Positions 9,370-18,009 of a stretch of 39,309 nucleotides of DNA are shown in pieces. The stretch comes from Priapulus caudatus (taxonomy: Eukaryota > Priapulida > Priapulimorpha > Priapulimorphida > Priapulidae). The stretch lies in contig NW_014577197.1 of NCBI RefSeq assembly GCF_000485595.1, forward strand, positions 465,029 to 504,337, in the 5' to 3' direction. The notes beneath the pieces are model-generated. The model made no database searches. It worked only from the letters and a program-made list of their open reading frames with translations, and was not told where the DNA came from. Made by a program: the position numbers and the translations under genes. The first letter of the stretch is position 1. Every line of letters starts with the position of its first letter.

Positions 9370-11115
9370 ACGCTTCGCCATTTCCAAAACAAGCCGATTT
9401 ACAAACAATCTTGCTTTCTGCAAATTGCTCGATGTTCGGCGATCATAAAAACAGCAATTTGCGGGGTAGAGCGTGCCTTTATGGCTCTCTACCGGGGCTA
9501 GGATTTTATGGCCGCCGTCGTGAATGGGACGCGCGACAAGCTAGCGACACACTCGGGTCTCTTTTCTTCTACCACGTAGGTCATCTTTTCGCTGCCTCCT
9601 ACGTTTTCCGATATCTGGTATCTGTGCCTTTCCTGAGCCTATTCTCCAGAACCTTACCTCGCCGAGTGATTTCGGAACGATCTGCATACGAAGGTAATCT
9701 TTTACGTTATACGCGATACGCGCGCGGAGAGCCGACATACGAGTCGCCACTCTCTCGATAACCTCGTATGCGGATCGGGCGTGGCACGCGGCGCGTACAG
9801 CTATACCATATTGCACGCGAGTAGATATTTTGTTAGTGTTTATAGTCTAATCTAATACACGCACGTAGAGTGAATTTCACAATTCTGTGTTCTTGTTATT
9901 CATCGACGCTACCAGTCAGCTACCCTTAAGGGAAACCCTATCTCCCATAAGCCGACCCGAGAACCTGGGAGGCACACGACACGCCCTTGCTACAATCGCT
10001 CGGAATTTGACCAACGTATACTGGCACATCGCGTTGCCAAGCCAATTTCAGCTTTCAAGTTGGATTGGCTTCAATCAATTACGAATGGGAATTGTGGACT
10101 TTTGGTGCATACAAAGCGTGAAATGGACCCTAACCACCAAGAGACAGACGTCACAGTATGTGCTGTTGTGGCAGATTAGTTTAGCCTGGCGCTGTTTTTG
10201 CATGTTCCATATTTGGGTCCGTGCTCGCGCTTATTACTTCCCGCCAAACACCAGGGGGCAGAGGGAGACAAAGGATGTCGTGTGCAGCGATGCGGCATAT
10301 TTGGACTCGCCACTAGTCGTCAATTTATCGACAAATACATCAGATTTGCGTGGAGCAATTTAGTCACAGTGTTTCATAACGCTCCAAGTTTCTGTAAGTA
10401 GTTGTTTAAACTAGTTTGCCAGTTAGATTTAAAGTTTCAAGGGTTTCTTTCCTGTACCAGCCCTGCCGGCTGTATCTCGTGGCTGCGGCCATGTTTCTAC
10501 TGTATGCATACACTGTAGTGTATGGCTTGGGTGCCTGTGTTGTGCACTTCGTCAATTTTATTGGTTCAATGGCATTGTCTGCTTTAAAGTGAGCGTATTG
10601 TAATAAGCATATTGTGCATTAGGGAATTTTAGGCCTACTGCTGCTCTTACTAGTAAAATCGCGGCCGGACAGTTGTCCGACATTGAGTGTCGTCAGTTAA
10701 GTGACCGACTTTAGGTTCTCGTATATATCTATTTCTATTGCCAGGTGGCGCTGGGGTAGATTATTGGACATTCTCTGTTTATCTTCTCACAACTACCATA
10801 TTATGGTGGTGACTTATTCAGTTCTGTGTGAACGTTTAATCTTGACAAGTTGAGATATTTCACTGTGTCTCACATACATTGTTTAAATCCTTTGTGTCTG
10901 GTGAACTTTCGTTAGGCCTATTCATGCCTCCGAGTGATTCGACATGCCTGTTGATTGTCATGGATATTGTTGTATTTTATTTTGCATTTACTTATGTGTG
11001 GGTTCAATTTTGTATTTTTCAGTGAACCCTCTCCAGTGTCATCGTTTGTACACGATAATAATAAATTCGTCAGAGGCGTATACAAGACTTGGTGAAATTA
11101 TTCGATCAAATGTAA
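9370..11115. other. 1.7-kb stretch separating the SWIM and YqaJ parts; no gene recognised
   Basis: Open frames of up to 158 codons occur (for example 9887-10363), but none resembles a known domain and no frame is supported by splice borders. The part 9460-9840 is richer in CG dinucleotides than its surroundings. A TTTTTCAG acceptor-like site at 11015-11022 is followed by coding-like sequence that is shifted relative to the YqaJ frame. It may be a long intron, or an insertion that split the gene. Confidence 0.5.
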
Positions 11116-12256
11116 ATTGCGTCCACATGTGCTACACAGGAAACTGTGGAAACGTGTATACCTGTTCCAACTGTGATTGAAGCACGTAAGACTCTATCAG
11201 AGTCAAAGGAAGGTGTAATGGCAGAAGGAATTATAACGCTGCTACAAGCAAACAAACACTAGCAAGAGGTATTAGCCGAAGCGACTTCAAGGCAAGCATC
11301 TTCGTCACTGTGGGCAGACCATCGAAAGGGGAGGATAACGGCTAGTGTTGCAGGTGACTGCATAGGAAGTGTTCGAGATGAAAATGTATCTGGACAATCG
11401 CACATTGCGCGGGTAATGGGCCATTATGGTAACCCAAAGTCACTGGCCCTTACATGGGGGATAACCAACGAGAACATAGCACGAAAGCAGTACATTGCCC
11501 ATCACCGGTTACATCCTAAGCATACTGGTGTGTCTTGTGAGGAGACAGGACTGTGGGTAAATGTTCAATGTCCATATGTAGCTGCATCCCCAGATGGCTT
11601 GTTTCATGTAACCAGTGTGAAAGGGGTCTCCTAAAACTAAAGAATCCATACACCCACAGGCACTGCCTATAAAGGATCTTGCGTGCCAGAAGGGTAGTTT
11701 TCTTAGCAACGAAAATGGACTAACCCAACTGAAGAGATCGCATGGTTATTATGCCCAGGTGCAAATGCAGTTGTGGACAAGCGAATTTCATTGGTGTGAC
11801 TTTGTTGTCAGAACAGTCAGCGCATCTGATAGCTTGTTTGTTGAACGTATTGGATTAGTTTTGAATAATAATGCAGCTGTCCGCCCCAAGTTAGAACTAT
11901 TCTTCAGAAAAGGAATAGTACCAGAACTTGTCACAGGGGATATCGAAAAAGGCGTAATCGATAGAGCTGTGAAAAAGCCAATGGAGAGCATGTTGGTCGC
12001 AATAGAAAGTAGTGAGCCCACTCCAAACACTGACTCCTCATGTGGTATGTGTGGTGAAGTGTGCCAAGCATACCCTGTTGAAACTGAAGAAAACAGTATC
12101 TGTTGTGACAATTGCGAGAGCTGGTTCCATTACATCTGTGCGGAAATACAAGGAAGCAAGAACTTCTTGAAGAAGAGAAAGGAGAATTGGAAGTGCAGTG
12201 GGTGCAACCCAAAAAGGAGAGTGAGACAAAGAGAGCACAATGCCAGATCAACATGA
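11116..12256 (+). pseudogene. YqaJ-type nuclease domain plus PHD finger (continuation of the SWIM gene)
   Basis: Frame one from 11116 gives SLWADHRKGRITAS and then WGITNENIARKQY and CPYVAASPDG, the hallmarks of the YqaJ/lambda-exonuclease-like fold. After a frame change near 11600 it reads CERGLLKLKNPY, and after a second change (open from 11663) HGYYAQVQMQLW and WCDFVVRT. The C-terminus carries a PHD finger: CGMC, then CCDNC, WFHYIC and WKCSGC, a C4HC3 pattern that usually reads histone tails. Lesions: TAG at 11260-11262, the two frame changes, and loss of the usual catalytic glutamate (family E-x-K becomes K-L-K). The product would not be an active nuclease. Stop at 12254-12256. Confidence 0.7.
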
Positions 12257-12289
12257 ACTTGAATTTCTAACGCGGGTAATCACACGCGG

Positions 12290-14136
12290 GTGGCCGTTTG
12301 TACCGGGGTGCGTGCGATTGCTATTCAACGTGTAATCGATACACTGCAGGAAACAGGCTATCAGCTACCCTTGGGAAAGTTGTTGAATCTTGGTTCGGAT
12401 GGACCAAATGTCAATAAGACAATCTGGAGTAAGGTTAATGAAGTTGTTAAGACACACAGGTTTCCAGGATTATTACCATTCATTCCCTGTAACATGCATG
12501 TGGTCCACAACTCCTTCAGAGAAGGTCTCAAGGTTTATGGCCAGGAATCAGAACAACTAGCCATTGATCTGTTCTACTTCTTCAAATACTCGCCATGTAA
12601 GAGAGAAGACTTTCGGAATGTAGAAGAGGAACTGGGTTTTGATAAGCAGTTATTCATCAGGCATGTGCAGTGCAGATGGCTGACGCTGCTTCCAGCTTTG
12701 AGACGCATTTTGAAGAATTAGGAGCCGTTGGCAGAGTATTTCTTAAAGGAACTGCCAAGAGCAGCAGCAGCAAAAAAAAACCTCCAAACTCCTAGAGAGG
12801 AACGACAAATATATCCGCATTTGTCGCTCGTTGAAAGGTCCCACAATTCCAGTCCAGATCAACTTCTTACTAAGTTTGGAGTCATTGTATGAGGGATTTC
12901 TCAAATTTTTCCAGCGAGAGGATCCACTTGTCCACATCCTTCACTCCAAAATGATGAATCTATTGAGATCATTCATGCTCAGGTTTCTGAAAGGGAGCAA
13001 GGTTGAAGAGTTAAAAACAGAGAAAGAAATGGCCAGTTGTGATGTAGAACTACCTGAGAGTCAACGAACTGATATGGAAATTGGACAGTCTACCCAGTCA
13101 CTTTTGGACAAAAAGATCAGTCCTGCACATGAGAAAGTTCTACCAGACCGTCACAAAATATTTGCAGAAAATATTGCCAGTTGACAACGAACTTCTGAAG
13201 GATTTGCATTGTTTGCATCCACAATAACAGAAGTCAGAACGTGGAGCAACAAAGATAAAGCGCATTGCTCAGAAAGTACCTCAGATTGTAGAGGAAGACC
13301 AGATCACACAGCTCACATACGAATGGAAAATGTACCAGCTGGAACAAATCCCTGAAGATCTGAAAGTGGATGAAGAAGGAAAAGTTGTGAGAGTTGACAG
13401 CTATTGGAACCAAATTCTTCAACGGAAACAGCCAGACAGTTCCGTGAAATTCAAAGTCCTTGATAAGCTGGTGAAGTCTGTGTTGTGTATTGCAAATGGA
13501 AATGCTGAGGTGGAGAGAAGTTTGTCAGAAAACAAGAAGATTCTCACCAATGAAAGAACTCTCCTGTCAGACACTTCGCTTAATGGGCTCAGAGTCGTGA
13601 AAGATGCAATTAGAGTGAGTGGGGGGAATGTTGCACAAATGCCCCTTACAAAGAAGTTGCTTGATGCAGGCAAACAGTCGCACAGTCTGTATAAAAGAAG
13701 ACTTGAAGATGAGCATCTAGAAAAGGAAAGAGTGAAGAGAGCAAAGGTGATATCTGAATCTGAACAGAAAGAATTTGATGAAAAGAAGAAACAGCTTGAA
13801 GAACAAAAGCAAACACTCGCAATAAAGGAAAAGGCCTTAGCAGCTAAAGAGAGACAGTTAGGAGAAGATCTCAGATCTGCTGGGAAGCTGTTGGATAAAG
13901 CAAATGACCGACTGAAGAAGGGCATTAAGAATAAGAGCCTAGATGAAGTTAGCATTGCCCAGGGTCTCATTGAAGTCACCAAAAATAGAATGAAAGACAT
14001 TAGACATAAGATTGAAAAGAACAGGAAGACAAAGGAAGAGCTGGATGGAAAAAGAAAGAAAATGTTGGACGAGTTCTCAAAGAGTTTACAGAAAAGAGAA
14101 AAAAGGGAAAGGTATGAAGTAAATGTAACAGTCTGA
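12290..14136 (+). pseudogene. Decayed hAT-like transposase with coiled-coil tail
   Basis: The N-terminal piece (12290-12721) contains LLNLGSDGPNVNKTIW, IPCNMHVVHNSFREGL and HVQCRWLTLLPALRR, the core pattern of a hAT-related family. It stops at TAG 12719-12721, where EPLAEYFLKELP continues in the same frame. Later pieces give INFLLSLESLYEGFLKFFQ (frame of 12831-13184), then LLKDLHCLHP with an in-frame TAA, and from 13258 an open frame with KSVLCIANGNAEVERSLSEN, resembling the hAT C-terminal dimerisation segment. About 130 residues of lysine/glutamate-rich heptad-like sequence follow (13690-14100), a likely coiled coil. The 5' third, including any BED finger, is missing. It begins only about 35 bp after the PHD stop, so one insertion may have truncated both. 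Confidence 0.65.
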
Positions 14137-14141
14137 AGAAA

Positions 14142-14335
14142 AAGAATTTGATCAAAAGCAAATTATGACTCAGAGAGAAATAAAGGAAAAGGCTATATCA
14201 GCGTAGATATTCATTATAATTGCTGTTTGATGAAGCAAATGAAAGACTGGAGAATGACATTAATGTTGCAAATGGTCTTATTGAAGTGCTGCTCCAAGAG
14301 CAGAGTAAAAGAGATTAGATATTGGATTGAAGATA
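14142..14335 (+). repeat. Decayed partial duplication of the coiled-coil coding segment
   Basis: Translation gives SEEKEFDQKQ, IKEKAISA, then in a shifted frame LFDEANERLENDINVANGLI. These parallel SEQKEFDEKK, IKEKALAA, LLDKANDRLKKGI and IAQGLIEV of the transposase tail at about 13758-13980. The copy is shorter and contains a stop and frame changes, so it is a degenerate tandem duplication rather than a second gene. Confidence 0.6.
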
Positions 14336-14979
14336 GGAATAGATATACATGTATATGTAAACATTTGAGAAACGATTACATGAGTTTTAACATGTTTATT
14401 TGGTTTATAGAATTCATGTCCCATAGCATTGGTCACATTTTGTAGATTTCCTAAATGTGTTTTGTTTACATGTATATACTTACTATAATTTATACTTCTA
14501 TAGTGGGAAACTGGATGTTTATAAAGTGGTCTGAGGGATTGTTTTTTTCAACAAAGTTTGCCAGACTGCCTGTACATATATAAGCCAATTGAAGGCAGAT
14601 GATGCTTAGGGTATGTTGTAAACTGATAACATGTTCAATAAAAGTTGTTTTTTTAGCATGAAACTTGATGATGTACAGTCGTATCGAGGACTTGGAAGAT
14701 AGGAATAGCTGGTAGACTGGACACATACCACATAGAACTGTATCTGTAAGTTAACACGTTGATATTTCTAAAAGGTAAGTGACTTATTTTATCCCTAAAA
14801 TGTTTCGATTCATCCCTAAAAATTTCTAAAATAGCCCTAAAAAAACCTGAATTTCTGCCTAAAATGTTGTCAAGGACTGCTGGAAAGCCTGTGATCTGTG
14901 CATGACAAAGAAACCTGTGTTCCAGATAATAAAGACGATGTAAGTGTCTGTAAATCTACAGGGTTGAGTCAGTTATTAG
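14336..14979. other. AT-rich stretch without a gene
   Basis: No coding sequence is recognised. Bases 14790-14865 contain several CCCTAAAA words (a TTTTAGGG-like degenerate repeat). Confidence 0.5.
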
Positions 14980-15610
14980 TTCTAACACTAGTACGACATA
15001 CAAACAGAATCAGCTAGAGGTTAAGCGACAGGACAGGAGCGTCAGGCGTGCGAAAACAGCATCAGCTGCAGCTCTTCACGCCCCATCCGATGTAAGAAGT
15101 TGCGCGTTTTGTCACCATGTGCATTCTACGATCGATTGTCATGCCTGCATTAGGAAATCTTACTGTAGAAGTGTGACGCGAGAGGGGGCGAGGTGTGGGT
15201 TTGTGTTTTGCTTGTTTGAAATGGGGCCATGTGGCTAGACATTGTAAGAAGAAACGTGCTCAGTGTAAGGAAAGATATCATCACCGTGTGTTGTGTAGGG
15301 CTGGTGAGAACCTAGAGCCTCACACGGAGCGTATAGCTCCAGCGTCTGACGATATGTCACATGTGGGTGTTGCCTCCACTGAGCAGAATCTGCATAAAGG
15401 TGTCGTTCTGAAAACAGCGTGTGTGCTCGTCGAAGGTGAGCGAGGTCCTGTAAAGGCAACTCTGTTGTTTGATTCTGGGTCGGATCATTCGTACGTGACT
15501 AGCGCATTGATCAATGAAGTTAGACCGAAGTGGCTGTCCACAGTCAAGTTAGCGTATTCAGCCTTTGGTGGCAGCAAATCGGTAACACCACATCGTAATG
15601 TATTTGTCCC
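14980..15610 (+). pseudogene. BEL/Pao retrotransposon fragment: gag zinc knuckles and aspartic protease
   Basis: From about 14980 an open frame reads CAFCHHVHSTIDCHACI. It changes frame near 15190 into CFACLKWGHVARHCKKKRAQC, the paired CCHC-type knuckles that precede the protease in BEL/Pao polyproteins. Then come VLKTACVLVEGERGPVKATL and LLFDSGSDHSYVTSALI, the D-S-G active-site motif of a retropepsin-like (DUF1758-type) protease with GAT at 15471-15473. Similarity ends near 15600 at AYSAFGGSKSV, where another repeated coding family begins in a different frame. Reverse transcriptase and integrase are absent. This is a fragment, not an intact element. Confidence 0.7.
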
Positions 15611-16474
15611 CTTTTACAATAGAAAAGACAATGCAGGAATTTGGTGCTTCTCATTATTTAGTCAAGAAAAGTCGTGCCGTGAAAACAGAGAAAGGAATAC
15701 TTGGACATAGTGACAGAAATAAGGGAAAAGCCTTGTCTCCAGAATTGGTAACCGAAATAGTTGCATTCTATGAAATGGATTAAAATAGCGGTATGTGTCC
15801 TGGGATGAAAGGAACTGTGACGGCTCGAGACAGAAATGGTGATTCTGTTAAGCATCAAAAACGTCTAGCGCTATCAAATGTGAAGGAATTACACGCTGCC
15901 TGGAATGAATAACACCCTGATAAGAAAGTTGGTTTCTCTACATTTGCTTCCCTGCGACCAAAGCGGTGTGTTTTGGCTGGAGCTTCTGGGACACATTCTG
16001 TTTGTGTATGCAAGTACCAGCAATACCCTGAATTGATGGTGGAAGCTTGTTTGAAGTGCAATCTCCATGAACACATCAGATACTGTGTATGTTCAGATGA
16101 ACGTGAATCGTGCATGATGAGTCAATGCAAGAAGTACCCAATGCGTCAGGGACTCATTGATTACCTCAGCCAGTGCGATGACCTTAGAGATGTTGAGGAG
16201 AGCACTTACAAGCAGGGGGTTAGCACAGATCGAGCAAAATTGATCACTATTGTTGAATCAATTAGAAGATTTCATTGAGAACTTGACAACTCAGGTGGAA
16301 AAACTGACACGCCATAGTTCCATTTTTGAAACAATTTTCTCTAGGCGCCGGTTTCTCCAAATATTTTGGATGTTACACGTAGAAGCACCAGTTGTAGCAC
16401 CACAACCTGCCCAGGTAGCAGGCAGCACAATTAAATTACTCACTGACTACATTGGCAAACGAAAGTGTCAATGA
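15598..16474 (+). pseudogene. Fragment of a repeated, uncharacterised family (LRPKRCVLAGASGTHSVCVC motif)
   Basis: One frame, interrupted by TAA at 15781-15783 and 15910-15912, gives KSRAVKTEKGILG, LSPELVTEIVAFYE, KVGFSTFASLRPKRCVLAG, ASGTHSVCVCKYQQYPELM and CKKYP. After a frame change near 16255 it reads EDFIENLTTQVEKL. I recall a widespread invertebrate family with the order L-S-P-E..FY..D, F-S-K-F-A-x-L-R-P-K, G-x-x-G-x-H-S-V-C-V-C-x-x-H-Q-N, whose members are multicopy and probably transposon-derived, but I cannot name it. Only the N-terminal half is here. Its start joins the BEL/Pao fragment, so one element was probably inserted into or recombined with the other. Confidence 0.5.
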
Positions 16475-17589
16475 CACTATAGCTCACCTTGGGTGTGATA
16501 GAAGCGGGAGATGATATTTAAAATTTGGTATGTGTTTCATTTTGACGGACCGATATGTGATCAAAAGTCCCTATTCCCTGTTTTATACTAATAGAAATTT
16601 CACTGTTTTGTTTCAGGGTTAGTTTTGATGCGAAAATAAATGTTTCAGATCTGAGTCTGAAATCTGGGCGAGAGATGGCGCTAAGCCTAAATGATCGCCA
16701 TTTTGGTTTTCGATTATCGCGCAAATAAAAGTAATAAAATATTCCAGTTAAATTACTGTAGCGAAGAATCTAAAACACAGTATTACACGTAGGTATGGTT
16801 AGGTAAGTAGGTAAGTAAATTTAACAAAATCGAATGAATCTAGATGGCCATTTCCATTTTTGCCAAAAAGTTGGTGTGGCTCGAAAGTAGGTCGACTGGC
16901 GTGCTCCAAAATAGGACGTTCACATCTCTCCCACAGGAGTAACAACTGTATGCAATTTGAAACATGTGGGTTATTGTTATTGTTATTGTTGACCGTAGCC
17001 AAATGTTGACGGACAGACGGACGGACGGACGTACAACGGACGACACCCCATGGCAATAGCTCATCTTGATGATGTCAATGCGAGCTAAAAATGGTGGTGT
17101 AAAATGTTTTTTGGGTGTTAGATGTGGGTATGGTGAACAATTTCCATTTGCATAACATGACAAGAAGGACAATAACCAACGCTCTGCCATTCATCTGCAA
17201 TACAGGAAGAAATTGATTGAGCAGCTCGTTGAGAACACCAGAAATCTTCAACTACATAAACGTGCTCGACCAACATCTACTCACACATGAGAAACCGAGT
17301 GGTTCCCACTTTTTGGTGAGGAGAGAGGGTGGGCATGATGAGCCTGTGTGTGCTGTAGCACAAGGAAAATGCCAGGTGGCTGAAAATCATCCATATACTT
17401 TTGTGAAACTTGTGGAGAAAAGCCCGCATTGCATGTAGGAGTGCTTCAAAAAATACCATATACTCAAGAAGTACAGAGAAATGGTATGAAAAACTTTGCA
17501 AAAAGATGCCTTGTTGTATATTGTGAGTCTATGTTTCCTATTTAGGTAATGTTTTTGCAGCAATGTAAGGTAAAAACAAATAGCTCTCA
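16475..17589. repeat. Non-coding stretch with a GACGGACGGACG...GAGCTAAAAA repeat end
   Basis: Bases about 17008-17029 are a GACGGACGGACG tract. It is followed by CCCATGGCAATAGCTCAT (17047-17064) and GCGAGCTAAAAA (17080-17091), in which AGCTCAT and GCGAGCT are loosely inverted. I recall this arrangement as the end of dispersed short repeats in marine invertebrate genomes. Bases 16970-16990 are a TTATTG triplet-like run. A short open frame at 17217-17438 (FLVRREGGHDEPVCAVAQG) is not recognised. Confidence 0.4.
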
Positions 17590-17598
17590 CTCTCTCGT

Positions 17599-17648
<50 letters not shown>

Positions 17649-17672
17649 CCTCTCCCCCTCTCTCTCTCTCTC
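17590..17672. repeat. (TC)n microsatellite
   Basis: A long run of TCTCTC with a few CC interruptions, about 320 bp beyond the 3' end of NAGLU. Confidence 0.95.
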
Positions 17673-17986
17673 TATCTGCTGCATGTCGGCTTGTAACTTG
17701 CGGCTGGCGTGCTCAGCTGATATTGCAGTGGAGCGTGACCTAGCTAACACTTAAATGCATGTGGAGAGCAAAGGGTTAATGATTTTGTATTTTTTCAATG
17801 AGTCGTGAGAACCCGTATATATACACGACATCATCTTGCCTTATTGTGCTACCATGAGTATTAGCTATGTCACTGCATCATAAAGTCAGTGCCAGGCATG
17901 ATATAAGTGCAATTTCATAAAATAAACAAAAATCTGAAAAAACTGAAATGCATAAATATTGTAATTTCTCCACAACACGCGATCAG

Positions 17987-17992
17987 TTTATT
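17987..17992 (-). terminator. NAGLU polyadenylation signal
   Basis: TTTATT on the plus strand is AATAAA on the minus strand, about 18 bp beyond the NAGLU stop codon. This implies a very short 3' untranslated region. Confidence 0.6.
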
Positions 17993-18009
17993 GACGACTA
18001 GCAGGGTTT

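Noticed and set aside
10248-10264. CACCAGGGGGCAGAG resembles the vertebrate CTCF core motif
   Set aside because: A single short match in a region of unknown origin is expected by chance, and it is not clear that this organism has CTCF.
9887-10363. 158-codon open frame in the SWIM-YqaJ gap
   Set aside because: No domain, no splice support, and no family resemblance.
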